Shown piece by piece: positions 1 through 11,400 of a DNA stretch of 36,067 nt (its first letter is position 1; each line of letters opens with the position of its first letter). The notes beneath the pieces are model-generated. The model made no database searches, had not been told where the DNA came from, and worked only from the letters and a program-made list of their open reading frames with translations. The stretch spans positions 1 to 36,067 of the forward strand of contig JAHBZV010000030.1 in the NCBI GenBank assembly GCA_019635275.1. Direction: 5' to 3'. The position numbers and the translations under genes are program-made. The stretch comes from Burkholderiaceae bacterium. GTDB taxonomy: Bacteria > Pseudomonadota > Gammaproteobacteria > Burkholderiales > Burkholderiaceae_E.

Positions 1-51
1 GCGACCCCCGTCACTCGCGTCGCCCGCGGCACGCGCGCCAAACGCAGCGCG

Positions 52-1719
52 TCAGGCGCTGCGCAGCCGCGCCAGCCGCACCAGCGCGATGGTCGCCAGC
101 GGCGCGACCAGCGCGATCAGCAGCACCAGCAGCATCAGCTCGCCCAACTGGCTGTAGTCGGCCGGCGCGGACACCACGCCGGTCACCGGGTCCTTGACCT
201 GGCGCGTCACGACGAAAGCCTGGTTCAGCCACTTCGTGCCCAGTTGCGACGCCGACAGTGCGAGGTTGGTGAACGACGCCATCACCGCGAAGTAGGTGGC
301 CTTCAGCTTCTCCGGGGCCGTATTGGCGATCCAGGCGAGCATCGGCACCATCGCGATCTGGCCCAGCGGCGACTCGATCGCGGTGTCGACCAGCGCGATG
401 AAGCGGGCGTCGACGAGCCCGCCGGTGTGGGCGGCCGTCCAGTGGTGCAGCCCGTAGTACATTCCGACGATCGGCAGCATCAGCAGCATGCCCACGACGG
501 TGAGCATGCCGACGATGTAGTAGATCGAACGCTCGGCCATGAAGCGCCGGAAGACGAACAGGCCGGCCAGCGTCAGCGCGCTGCCGATCACCGAGAGCAC
601 GGACAGGAACTGCTGGTCGAAGCCGAGCTCGTCGATCATCCACCAGGTCTGCCCGGCGCCGGCCGTCGGCGTCGCCCTGAAGACGAACACGACCAGCGCG
701 GTGCCCAGCAGCGTCGCCCGCGCGGCAGGTTCGAGCTCGCGCAGCAGGCGCCACATCAGCGCGACGATGATCGCCATCGACACGCCGAAAATGAGTTCCT
801 CGCTCCAGCGAAAGTCGCTGAGCCCGACCGCCACCGAGATCAGCGCGAACGCCAGACCGCCGCCGAGCACCCACCAGTTGACCGGCGGGCGTTGCGGGTG
901 GACGTCGATCCTGGCCGAAATTTCGGCCTCGGCGAGCCCTTCGGCGCGCAGCCGGCGACGCGCCCGCCGCTGCAGCCACGCAGCGAACAGCACGCCGGCA
1001 ACCGACACCACCGGGATCAGCAGCGCCAGTTCGTGGACGAGCACGTAGACCGCCACCTTCTGCGCCTCGGGCAGCGTGCCCGCGCCGCGCAGCAGGAACA
1101 CGTTGGCCAGCGCGACCAGCACGCCGCCGCCGATGATCGCGACGCGGCCGAGGGTCTGCATCGTCGTGTGCATCGCGCGCCGGCGCGCTTCGTCCAGGGG
1201 GCGCCCGGCCTCGTCGCGCTGCGGCACCGCCTCGACGGTCATCGCGTCGGCGACCACGTCCTGCGTGACGTACCCGATCGGGGCCAGCAGCGAGGACAGC
1301 ACGTACCAGGCTTCGGCGCGCATGACCGTCGCCATGGCCCGGGGGTCGGCCAGCAGTCCGATCATGATCAGCAGGCTCGCGGCGATCAGCGACGCCCCGA
1401 GATAGACCATCCAGGCCTTGTAGCGCCAGACGAGGTCGACCAGATGCCCGAGCGGCATCTTCAGCGCCCAAGGCAGGCCGGCCCAGAAGCCGAGTGCGGC
1501 AAGGAACTCGGCCGACAGCCCGAGGTACTCCTTGACGAAGAAGGTGCCGACGATCGCCGTCAGCCCGGAGATGCCCGCCGCCATGTAGACCATCAGCGGC
1601 GGCAGGTACGACAGCCGCATGTCGCGGCCCAGGGACAGCACGTTGGCGTCGAACCAGCGCGCCAGTCGCGCGAGCCCGGCCGCCGGCGCGCGCGCCAGGT
1701 CGGGCTCAGCGGGCCTCAC
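52..1719 (-). CDS. MFS carrier, BT1 (folate-biopterin transporter)-like
   Basis: A 555-residue inner-membrane protein with about twelve hydrophobic segments. The first third (roughly residues 35-120) resembles the BT1/folate-biopterin branch of the major facilitator superfamily: a segment ending FFVKEYLGLS, then GFWAGLPWALKMPLGHLVD, where BT1 proteins carry a similar proline-tryptophan-lysine loop. A charged cytoplasmic loop (about 170-190) and an arginine-rich loop (about 250-265) break the helices. The substrate cannot be told from sequence. The start chosen is GTG, lying inside the last codons of the SPW gene (14-base overlap, implying coupling); an ATG 33 codons further in (position 1620) is an alternative and would still keep all membrane segments. 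No clear Shine-Dalgarno precedes either. Family assignment is fairly safe, function is not. Confidence 0.75.
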   Translation of the reverse strand: MRPAEPDLARAPAAGLARLARWFDANVLSLGRDMRLSYLPPLMVYMAAGISGLTAIVGTFFVKEYLGLSAEFLAALGFWAGLPWALKMPLGHLVDLVWRYKAWMVYLGASLIAASLLIMIGLLADPRAMATVMRAEAWYVLSSLLAPIGYVTQDVVADAMTVEAVPQRDEAGRPLDEARRRAMHTTMQTLGRVAIIGGGVLVALANVFLLRGAGTLPEAQKVAVYVLVHELALLIPVVSVAGVLFAAWLQRRARRRLRAEGLAEAEISARIDVHPQRPPVNWWVLGGGLAFALISVAVGLSDFRWSEELIFGVSMAIIVALMWRLLRELEPAARATLLGTALVVFVFRATPTAGAGQTWWMIDELGFDQQFLSVLSVIGSALTLAGLFVFRRFMAERSIYYIVGMLTVVGMLLMLPIVGMYYGLHHWTAAHTGGLVDARFIALVDTAIESPLGQIAMVPMLAWIANTAPEKLKATYFAVMASFTNLALSASQLGTKWLNQAFVVTRQVKDPVTGVVSAPADYSQLGELMLLVLLIALVAPLATIALVRLARLRSA

Positions 1720-2050
1720 GTTGCTCGCGCTGGATGTCCTCGGCGGTCCAGAACGACAGAGCGGCGACCGCGACGCCGCAGGCGAGCGCGTTGATCATCG
1801 CCGATCGCTCGCCGTCGTAGCCCAGCAACCAGGGCGACGCCGCCAGGCCGATGCCGACCGCCAGGTTGCCCCACTCCTCGACGATTTCGGGGTAATAGAA
1901 GGCGTCGACCGCGAGCGTCACGACAGCCACGCCTGCCAGAATCGCCGCCCAGGCGGCCGGCTGGCGTGTCACGCCCAGCACGAAGGGCGAGGCCACCAGC
2001 CACAAGCCCAGTGCAACTTCGATCCGGTCCTGCCAATGAGCCCTGATCAT
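1706..2050 (-). CDS. SPW-repeat small membrane protein
   Basis: A 114-residue protein with four hydrophobic segments arranged as two copies of a W-x-G-x-SP-W/F pattern: residues around VASPFVLG in the first half and AASPWLLGY in the second, the hallmark of the SPW repeat family (Pfam SPW). Members are small integral membrane proteins of unknown function, sometimes fused to or encoded beside transporters or epimerases. It starts at ATG with GAGG nine bases upstream. Its end overlaps the start of the downstream MFS carrier by 14 bases, so the two are probably made from one message. The 95-base gap to the divergent mnmC must contain its promoter, but I see no convincing boxes. Confidence 0.8.
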   Translation of the reverse strand: MIRAHWQDRIEVALGLWLVASPFVLGVTRQPAAWAAILAGVAVVTLAVDAFYYPEIVEEWGNLAVGIGLAASPWLLGYDGERSAMINALACGVAVAALSFWTAEDIQREQREAR

Positions 2051-2145
2051 TCGCTTCGTCCTCGTTGGATGCTTCGACTGTAACTTAACATCGGACGGCC
2101 CGTGCCCCCGTGCCTCTGCCGCGTCCGTTGACGGCCATCAATCTC

Positions 2146-4077
2146 ATGCCCGCGCTCGACCCCCACCCGCCGCTTGCGTTCGACGAAACCGGCGCCCCGC
2201 TGAGCACCCTCTACGGGGACGTGTTCCGCAGCCGCGCCGGCGCGTGGTCGGAGGCGCGCGCGGTGTTCGTCGAGGGCTGCGAGCTGCCGCAGCGCTGGGG
2301 CGCTCGTGCCGGCGACGTCGAATGCGCATCGTTCACGATCCTGGAACTCGGCTTCGGTCTCGGCGTCACCTTCCTCGCCACGCTGCAGGCCTGGCGCGAG
2401 CGCGGCGGCGCGCCGGCCCGGCTGCACTACGTGTCGGTCGAGGCGCATCCGCTGGCCGCCGACGACCTGCGGCGCGCGCTCGAGGCGCTCGGCGCGCCGG
2501 CGCACGACGCGCAAGGCTTGCTGTCGCAGTGGCCCGACGCGCTGCCGGGCCTGCACCGCCTGCTCTTCGAGGACGGCACCGTCACGCTGACACTGTGCTT
2601 CGGCGACGCGCTCGCGCTCGTGCCGAAGCTTCGGCTGGGCGCCGACGCCTTCTTCCTCGACGGGTTCTCGCCAGCGCGCAATCCGCGGATGTGGGACCCC
2701 GCGCTGATGCGGGCGCTGGGGCGACTTGCCCGGCCGGGTGCCACGCTGGCGACCTGGTCGGCAGCCGGCGCGGTGCGCGAGGCGTTGCACGGCGCCGGGT
2801 TCGAGGTCGAGCGGGTCGCCGGTCACGCGGGTAAACGTCATCGGCTGCGCGGCCGGTACGCGCCGCGCTGGCGCGGCCCCGCGCCGCCCGACCCACCGCC
2901 GCGCTGGCCGGCGCGTACCGCGCTGGTGGTCGGTGCCGGGCTCGCGGGCGCGGCGGTGGCCGCGGGCTTTGCGCGACGCGGCTGGCAGGCAACCGTGCTC
3001 GAATCGGCCGCGGCGCCGCTGCGTGGGGGCTCGGCACAGCCACTGTGCGCGGATCACCTGCACCTGTCGCCCGACGACAACCCGCTCGCGCGACTGACGC
3101 GCAGCGCGCTCGGCTGGCGCAAGCTCGACGCGGCGCTGGCCTCGCGCGTGCCGCTCGGCAAGCTGCTGGTCGACGCGGACGAGCGCGAGCACGCCGCCCG
3201 CGCCGCGATGCTCGAGCGGCTGGGCTTCCCCGGCTCGTTCGTGCGCCAGCTTGCGCGCGACGAGGCCTCGGACGCTATCGGCCTCGGCCTGCCTCGCGGC
3301 GGACTGTGGCTGCCGGGCTGCGACGCGCTCGATCCCTCGACGCTCGCCTCGGCGTGGCTGGCGACGCCCGGCGTCGCGCTGCGGTGCGGCGCGGTGGTCG
3401 CCACGCTGGAGCCTGCGAACGGAGGCTGGATCGCCCGCGACGCCGCCGGGCGCCCGCTCGGCGAGGCCGCGGTCGCGATCCTGGCCAATGCCGGCGACGC
3501 CGCTCGACTCTCCGGGATAGGCTCGTTCGCACTGCGCCGCGTGCGCGGACAGAGCACGCTGGTCGGGCGCGAACGGATCGGTGCGCTGCGCGCCGTGCTG
3601 GGCGGCGACGCCTACGCCGCGCCGCTCGCGGATACGATCCTGGTCGGCGCGAGCTTCGACGACGGCGCCTCGCTCGAACCCTCCGCCGACGTCGACGCCG
3701 GCAACCTCGGCCGGCTTGCCCGGATGATCGGTGGCGATCCCCGCGACTGGCTCGCCGGAGCCCGCTCGGGGCCGGTCGGGCACCGCTACGCCAGCAGTGA
3801 CCGCATGCCGGCGATCGGCACGCTTCCCGACGAGGCCGCGGCGCTGCGCGAGGCCGCGGCGCTGCTGCGCAACGACCGGCTGCCGCTGCCGCGCGCGCCC
3901 GGGCTCTATGGCGCGTTCGCCTTCGGTTCCCGCGGCCTGCTGTGGGCGACGCTGGCCGCCGGGCTGCTGCCCGCCCTCGCCGAAGGCGACCCGCTTCCGC
4001 TCGAATCGGATCTGCTGCGCGCAATCGATCCGGGCCGCCTCGTCAGGCGAATGCTGCGCCGGCGCCGCGGCGGCTGA
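2146..4077 (+). CDS. mnmC: Bifunctional tRNA U34 modification enzyme MnmC
   Basis: Completes the 5-methylaminomethyl-2-thiouridine modification at wobble U34 of certain tRNAs: the C-terminal FAD oxidoreductase removes the carboxymethyl group from cmnm5(s2)U and the N-terminal methyltransferase adds a methyl from SAM. Residues 1-240 carry the methyltransferase features: [14 protein letters not shown] near the start, the SAM loop ELGFGLG and the catalytic-region motif [12 protein letters not shown]. From about residue 260 a Rossmann GAGLAG begins the FAD domain, which ends with [15 protein letters not shown]. Length (643) fits the family. I chose ATG 2146 because homologues begin a few residues before the FDE motif; an in-frame GTG at 2110 would add 12 residues. 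The segment after the FAD dinucleotide fold reads [15 protein letters not shown] instead of the familiar ASGN-type loop. Divergent from the SPW gene. Confidence 0.92.
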   Translation: MPALDPHPPLAFDETGAPLSTLYGDVFRSRAGAWSEARAVFVEGCELPQRWGARAGDVECASFTILELGFGLGVTFLATLQAWRERGGAPARLHYVSVEAHPLAADDLRRALEALGAPAHDAQGLLSQWPDALPGLHRLLFEDGTVTLTLCFGDALALVPKLRLGADAFFLDGFSPARNPRMWDPALMRALGRLARPGATLATWSAAGAVREALHGAGFEVERVAGHAGKRHRLRGRYAPRWRGPAPPDPPPRWPARTALVVGAGLAGAAVAAGFARRGWQATVLESAAAPLRGGSAQPLCADHLHLSPDDNPLARLTRSALGWRKLDAALASRVPLGKLLVDADEREHAARAAMLERLGFPGSFVRQLARDEASDAIGLGLPRGGLWLPGCDALDPSTLASAWLATPGVALRCGAVVATLEPANGGWIARDAAGRPLGEAAVAILANAGDAARLSGIGSFALRRVRGQSTLVGRERIGALRAVLGGDAYAAPLADTILVGASFDDGASLEPSADVDAGNLGRLARMIGGDPRDWLAGARSGPVGHRYASSDRMPAIGTLPDEAAALREAAALLRNDRLPLPRAPGLYGAFAFGSRGLLWATLAAGLLPALAEGDPLPLESDLLRAIDPGRLVRRMLRRRRGG

Positions 4078-4132
4078 AGGCGACGCCCGCGCTACACTTG
4101 CGCTCCCGCCGCCGCGCCCCCTCTTGCCGCCC

Positions 4133-4519
4133 ATGCCCAAGACCACGCCCGACAAGATCAAGTACGACTGCTCCCGGTGCCCCGGCTACTGCTGCAGCTA
4201 CCCACGCATCGAGGTTCGCGACAAGGACCTCGCCCGGCTGGCGCGGCACTTCGGCCTCTCGCCCGAGGAGGCCGAGAAGCGCTTCACCCGCCGCTACCGC
4301 GACGAGGAAGACGACGAGCGGATCCTTCGCCACCGCAAGGACGAGATCTACGGATCGATCTGCCGTTTCTTCGACACCGACGCCCGCCGCTGCACCGTCT
4401 ACGAGGCGCGCCCGGCGGTGTGCCGGCAGTATCCGAACGGCCGCAAGTGCGGCTACTACGATTTCCTGCGATTCGAGCGCAAGCACCAGGACGACCCGGA
4501 CTTCATCCCGTCGGCCTGA
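4133..4519 (+). CDS. YkgJ-family cysteine-cluster protein
   Basis: A 128-residue soluble protein with eight or so cysteines in the pattern of the YkgJ/CxxCxxCC family, proposed to bind zinc or an iron-sulfur cluster. The first cluster is CSRCPGYCC (residues 13-21), followed by a charged helix and then [18 protein letters not shown] with PAVCRQYP and a further KCGYYD, the typical RP-x-x-C-x-x-YP ending. The role of the family is unknown. It begins at ATG 4133, where the conserved part starts; the reading frame is open further upstream inside mnmC but that part is unrelated low-complexity sequence. It lies 55 bases after mnmC and 55 before purT, all in the same direction, so co-transcription is likely. 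Confidence 0.85.
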   Translation: MPKTTPDKIKYDCSRCPGYCCSYPRIEVRDKDLARLARHFGLSPEEAEKRFTRRYRDEEDDERILRHRKDEIYGSICRFFDTDARRCTVYEARPAVCRQYPNGRKCGYYDFLRFERKHQDDPDFIPSA

Positions 4520-4574
4520 CGCCGTCCGCCCGACCGCGTCGACCGTCCCACGCCAGCCACGAGGCCGCTTCACC

Positions 4575-5843
4575 ATGTCCCGATCGAGCCCTGCCGGCGG
4601 CGCATCGCCCGCCCCGCGCGCCGCCCTGCAAACGTTCGCGACGCCGTTGTCGCCCGCCGCGACGCGGGTGATGCTGCTGGGCGCCGGCGAGCTCGGCAAG
4701 GAAGTGCTGATCGCGCTGCAGCGCCTGGGCATCGAGACGATCGCCGTCGACCGCTACGCCAACGCGCCGGGCCAGCAGGTCGCGCACCGCGCGCACGTGA
4801 TCGACATGACCGACGGCGCGCAGTTGCGCGCGCTGATCGAGCGCGAGCGCCCGGCCCTGGTCGTCCCAGAGATCGAGGCGATCGCCACGCCGGCGCTGAT
4901 CGAGATCGAGCGCGAAGGCCTGGCGACCGTGATTCCCACCGCCCGCGCCGCCTGGCTGACGATGAACCGCGAAGGCATCCGGCGGCTTGCGGCCGAGGAG
5001 CTCGGACTGCCGACGTCGCCGTACCGGTTCGCCGGCAGCCTCGTCGAGCTGCGCGCGGCGATCGAAGGCAGCGACGGGCAGCCGCCGATCGGCTACCCGT
5101 GCGTCGTCAAGCCGGTCATGTCGTCATCGGGCAAGGGCCAGTCGAAAGTCGACGGCCCCGACGAGGTCGACGCGGCCTGGCGCTACGCCGCAAGCGGCAG
5201 CCGGGTCGACACGGGCCGCGTGATCGTCGAGGGCTTCGTCCGGTTCGACTACGAGATCACGCTGCTCACCGTGCGCGCGCGCCGCGCGGACGGAACGGTC
5301 GGCACGGCGTTCTGCGAGCCGATCGGGCACGTGCAGGTCGCGGGCGACTACGTCGAGAGCTGGCAGCCGCAGCCGATGTCGGCGCTGGCGCTCGAGCGCT
5401 CGAAGGACGTCGCGGGGCGCGTCGTCGACAACCTCGGTGGCCTGGGCATCTTCGGCGTCGAGCTCTTCGTGCGCGGCGACGAGGTCTGGTTCTCCGAGGT
5501 GAGCCCGCGGCCGCACGACACCGGCATGGTCACGATGATCAGCCAGCACCAGTCCGAGTTCGAGCTGCACGCGCGCGCGATCCTCGGGCTGCCGGTCGAC
5601 GTGTCGCTGCGCACGCCGGGGGCGAGCGCCGTGATCTACGGTGGGGCGCAGGCAGGCGCGATGTGCTTCGACGGCGTGGCCGAGGCGCTCGCCGTGCCCG
5701 GCACCGAGCTGCGGCTGTTCGGCAAGCCGGAGTCGTTCCCGAAGCGCCGGATGGGCGTCGCGCTGGCGCGCGCCGACGATGCCGAGACGGCCCGCCGTCG
5801 CGCGAAGCTCGCCGCGTCGCTGGCCAAGCCGTTGCCAACCTGA
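4575..5843 (+). CDS. purT: Formate-dependent GAR transformylase PurT
   Basis: Phosphoribosylglycinamide formyltransferase 2: makes formyl-GAR in the third step of purine synthesis from GAR, formate and ATP through formyl phosphate, without folate. The 422-residue product has the ATP-grasp layout of PurT: an N-terminal nucleotide fold with [11 protein letters not shown] (about 34-44), VVPEIEAI in the middle, the ATP-binding [15 protein letters not shown] loop, then GIFGVELFV and [13 protein letters not shown] for metal and substrate binding, close to E. coli PurT in length and motif order. ATG 4575 follows a GAGG about ten bases upstream; the open frame continues further 5' but only through the shadow of the YkgJ gene. 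An alternative to PurN; no purN is in this window. PurL, a later enzyme of the same pathway, lies 3 kb away on the other strand. Confidence 0.95.
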   Translation: MSRSSPAGGASPAPRAALQTFATPLSPAATRVMLLGAGELGKEVLIALQRLGIETIAVDRYANAPGQQVAHRAHVIDMTDGAQLRALIERERPALVVPEIEAIATPALIEIEREGLATVIPTARAAWLTMNREGIRRLAAEELGLPTSPYRFAGSLVELRAAIEGSDGQPPIGYPCVVKPVMSSSGKGQSKVDGPDEVDAAWRYAASGSRVDTGRVIVEGFVRFDYEITLLTVRARRADGTVGTAFCEPIGHVQVAGDYVESWQPQPMSALALERSKDVAGRVVDNLGGLGIFGVELFVRGDEVWFSEVSPRPHDTGMVTMISQHQSEFELHARAILGLPVDVSLRTPGASAVIYGGAQAGAMCFDGVAEALAVPGTELRLFGKPESFPKRRMGVALARADDAETARRRAKLAASLAKPLPT

Positions 5844-5878
5844 CAGCCGACTCCGATCTCGATCAGACGGGATGATGA

Positions 5879-5908
5879 TCGACAAAACAACGGCTTGCAG
5901 GATAGAAT
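5879..5908 (+). promoter_or_regulatory. Putative sigma70 promoter of the LysR gene
   Basis: TCGACA (5879-5884) and TAGAAT (5903-5908) each match the consensus at five of six positions with an 18-base spacer, inside a markedly AT-richer stretch (about 5880-5955). Predicted transcription start near 5915, 40 bases before the LysR start. A CTCGAT/ATCGAG inverted repeat (5922-5927 and 5949-5954) lies downstream of it and could be an autoregulatory element. Seen in sequence; activity inferred. Confidence 0.4.
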
Positions 5909-5954
5909 TCAAGTTCAATGACTCGATAAATCCAGGCATTCATCGACAATCGAG

Positions 5955-6857
5955 ATGAATGAAATACCGCTGCCGCAGCTGCGCGCGCTGGTCGCCGTCG
6001 CCGAAGCGCGCAGCTTTTCGCGCGCTGCCCGGGCGCTCGGCCTCAGCCAGTCCACGGTCAGCACGCAGATCCTGAAACTCGAACAACGGGTCGGGGCGAC
6101 GCTGATCGAGCGCACCACTCGCTCGGTCGAACCGACCGCCGCGGCGCAGCGCCTGCTGCCGATCGCCCGCGACATCCTGCGGCTGCAGCAGATCGCGTCG
6201 AGCCGCCTCGACGCGCGTCCGTTGTCGGGAATGGTCGTCTTCGCCGCGGACGAATCGGCCGCGCTCGGCCACGGCCTGATCGAGCTGGCTCGAGGCTTCA
6301 ACGAGGTGTGGCCCGACGTGGACCTGCGAGTCGAGGTCGCCCCGGCTGCGGCCCTGCTCGAGCGTTTCGCCGCGGGGCTCGTGGACGTGGCCGTCGTGCA
6401 CGGCTGCGACGAAGCGCCAACGGGGCGCGGCGCACCGCCCTCGGCGGGCAACGAACTCGGCCGCGATCGCCTTCGCTGGTACGGGAGCGCGGCCGCCCCG
6501 GCGTCGGATCCGCGGTGGCCGATCGTCGGCCTGCCTCGCGCCGGCGAGCTTCGAGCGCGCGTCGAGCGCGCGCTCGCCGACAGCGCGACGCCCCATCGCA
6601 CCGTGTTCGAGGCCGACAGCCTGGCGATCGGCATCGAAGCCGCGCGCCGCGGGTTCGGCCTGATCGCCCTGCCCGAGCCGGCCGCCCGTCGCCACTTGCT
6701 GGAAGCGGCGCGCGCCCAGGGCCTGCCCGCGCTCGGGAGCTGCCCGGTCAGGCTGCTGCAGCGCGCAGACCCGTCGGACGCCGCGGCCGCGCTGCGCAAC
6801 GAGATCCGCAGCGCCTGGCCGGCTCGCCGCGCGCGAGGCGCGTCGCCGGCCGTGTAG
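5955..6857 (+). CDS. LysR-family transcriptional regulator
   Basis: A 300-residue regulator with an N-terminal winged helix-turn-helix (residues 5-65; SFSRAARALGLSQSTVSTQILKLEQRVG is the recognition region, LIERTTRSVEPT the wing) and a C-terminal periplasmic-binding-like effector domain from about residue 92. The effector domain is somewhat short in its second half. LysR proteins usually regulate a divergent neighbour, but here the upstream gene purT runs the same way and the downstream gene ybiT is convergent (18 bases between stops), so no target is evident locally; it may act elsewhere or on itself. ATG 5955 is preceded by an AT-rich leader with a possible promoter. It is one of only two genes here ending in TAG. 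The inducer is unknown. Confidence 0.9.
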   Translation: MNEIPLPQLRALVAVAEARSFSRAARALGLSQSTVSTQILKLEQRVGATLIERTTRSVEPTAAAQRLLPIARDILRLQQIASSRLDARPLSGMVVFAADESAALGHGLIELARGFNEVWPDVDLRVEVAPAAALLERFAAGLVDVAVVHGCDEAPTGRGAPPSAGNELGRDRLRWYGSAAAPASDPRWPIVGLPRAGELRARVERALADSATPHRTVFEADSLAIGIEAARRGFGLIALPEPAARRHLLEAARAQGLPALGSCPVRLLQRADPSDAAAALRNEIRSAWPARRARGASPAV

Positions 6858-6875
6858 CGCGGCGCCGCCCTGCCG

Positions 6876-8495
<1,620 letters not shown>

Positions 8496-8499
8496 TCGA

Positions 8500-11400
8500 T
8501 CAGGCGACCCAGGCGCGGGCGTTGCGGAACAGGCGCATCCAGGGCGAATCCTCGCCGAGCGACGCGTCGCGCCAGCTCAACTGGATCGAGCGGAACACCC
8601 GCTCGGGATGCGGCATCAGGATCGTCGCGCGCCCATCGGCGGTGGTGAAGCCGGTGAGGCCGCCCGGCGATCCGTTCGGGTTGGCGGGATAGGTGTCGGC
8701 CGGCGAGCCGTCGTTCTCGACGAAACGCAACACCGGCCCGGCGTGGCGCTGCTGCTCGCCGGTGTCGAAGTCGGCACGGCCTTCGCCGTGCGCGACCACG
8801 ATCGGCACGTGGCTGCCGGCCATGCCCGCGAACAGCACCGACGGCGACTCGAGCACTTCGACCATCGACAGCCGCGCCTCGTATTGCTCGGAGCGGTTGC
8901 GCAGGAAGCGCGGCCAGTGCTCGGCGCCGGGGATGATCGCCTTGAGTTGCGACATCATCTGGCAGCCGTTGCACACGCCGAGGCTGAAGGTGTCGGCGCG
9001 GCCGAAGAACAGCGCGAACTGCTCGGCCATCGCCGCGTTGAACAGGATCGACTTGGCCCAGCCGCTGCCGGCGCCCAGCACGTCGCCATACGAGAATCCG
9101 CCGCAGGCGACCAGCCCCCGGAAATCGGCGAGCTTGTGGCGTCCCTCGATCAGGTCGGTCATGTGCACGTCGAAGGCGTCGAACCCGGCACGATCGAAGG
9201 CCGCCGCCATCTCGGTCTGGCTGTTCACGCCCTGCTCGCGCAGGATCGCGACGCGCGGCCGCGCGCCGCGCGCGACGAACGGCGCAGCAATGTCCTCGGC
9301 CGGGTCGAAGCCGAGCCGCAGGTGCAGCCCGGGATCGTCGGCGCGCGCGATGCGCTCGAACTCCTGGGCGGCGCACTCCGGATGGTCGCGCAGCGCGGCG
9401 ATCCGGTAGCTCGTCTCGCTCCACGCCTGCTGCAGCGTCGCGCGCGACTCGCCGTAGACGAGCTTCGCGTCGCGGTAGAACTCGATCGTGTCCTTTGCCT
9501 GCGGCTTGCCGATCACGTGCGAGAACTTCGACAGCCCCGCCTCGCGGAGCACGCCCAGCACCGCGTCGCGGTCGGCGGCCCGCACCTGCACGACGGCGCC
9601 CAGCTCCTCGTTGAACAGCGCCGCGAGCGTCAGCTCGTTGCGCTGCACGGACACCTGCTCGGGACGGATCTTGTAGTCGCCCCAGTCCTCGGCGTGCGGA
9701 TCGATGGTGAGCAGGTCGAGATTGACCGCGACGCCGCAGCGGCCCGCGAACGCCATCTCGCAGACCGTCGCGAACAGCCCGCCGTCGGAGCGATCGTGGT
9801 AGGCGAGCAGCCTGCCGTCGCCGTTCAGGCGCTGGATCACGGCGAAGAAGCGCGCCAGCGCGTCGGGGTCGTCGAGGTCGGGCGCCTCGTCGCCGACCTG
9901 TTGCGTCACCTGCGCGAGCGCCGAGCCGCCGAGGCGTGCCCGTCCCATCCCCAGGTCGACCAGGATCAGCACCGAATCGACGCCGCGCGCGAGTTGCGGC
10001 GTGAGCACGCGGCGCGCGTCGGTCACCGGCGCGAACGCCGTCACGATCAACGACGTCGGCGCGACCACCTGCTTGTCGAGCGACGTCTCGGCGAGCATGC
10101 CCTGGACGCGCTCCTGCCACACGGTGCGCATCGACAACGAGTCCTTGCCGACCGGGATCGCCACGCCGAGCTGCCGGCACAGCGCCGCGCACGCGTCGAC
10201 CGCGTCGAACAGGTCGGCGTCCTCGGCGGGATCGCCGCAGGCGGCCATCCAGTTGGCCGACAGCTTGATCCGGTCGACGGCCTCGATCGGCGCGCACGCG
10301 AGGTTCGTGATCGCCTCGGCGACCGCCATCCGCGACGCCGCACGCGGGTCGATGACTGCGAGCGGCGTGCGCTCGCCCATCGCCAGCGCATCGCCGCGAT
10401 ACCCCGCGTAGTCGACCAGGCCCACCGCGCAGTCGGCCACCGGCACCTGCCACGGACCCACCATCTGGTCGCGCGCGCTCAGGCCGCCGACAGTGCGGTC
10501 GCCGATGGTCACCAGGAACGACTTGCTCGCGACGGCCGGCAGCCGCAGCACGCGGCCGGCGACGTCGGCGACGTCGAGGTCGGCCACCGCAACCGGCGGC
10601 AGCGACCGCGCGCGTCGCCGCCCTTCGCGATGCATGCGCGGCGGCTTGCCGAGCAGCACGTCGATCGGCATGTCGACGGGCCGCAGCGGCCTGCCGTCGG
10701 CGTCGGCCGCGTCGACGACGAGCTGCTGGTCGTCCGACACCTCGCCGACGACCGCATACGGGCAGCGCTCGCGCCGGCACAGGTAGTCGAAGGTCGTGAG
10801 CGACCCGGCGGCGATCGCCAGCACGTAGCGCTCCTGCGACTCGTTGCACCAGATCTCGGCGGGCGAGAGCCCGGATGCTTCGAGCGGAACCTTGCCGAGG
10901 TCGAAGTGGCCCGAGCGGCCGGCGCCGTGCACCAGCTCCGGAAACGCGTTGGACAGGCCGCCCGCGCCGACGTCGTGGATCGACAGCACCGGGTTGTCCT
11001 CGCGCATCGCCCAGCAGCGGTCGAGCACTTCCTGCGCGCGGCGCTGCATTTCGGGGTTGCCACGCTGGACCGAATCGAAATCGAGCTCGGCGGTGTTGGT
11101 GCCCGCCCCCATGCTCGACGCGGCGCCGCCGCCGACGCCGATGCGCATCCCCGGGCCGCCGAGCTGGATCAGCAGCGTGCCCGGCGGCAGGTCGAGCTTC
11201 GCCGTGTGCGCCGCATCGACGCTGCCGACACCGCCCGCGATCATGATCGGCTTGTGATAGCCGCGCACGGTGCCCGCGACGTTCTGCTCGTAGGTGCGGA
11301 AATAGCCGAGCAGGCTCGGCCGGCCGAACTCGTTGTTGAACGCGGCGCCGCCGATCGGCCCTTCGACCATGATCTGCAGCGGCGTGGCGATGCGCGACGG

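Noticed and set aside
1-51. A further gene at the left edge.
   Set aside because: Only 51 bases, no open frame with recognisable content and no hairpin; nothing can be said.
5895-5923. TTGCAG with ATGACT 17 bases on as the LysR promoter.
   Set aside because: The -10 part barely matches; TCGACA/TAGAAT with an 18-base spacer is much better.
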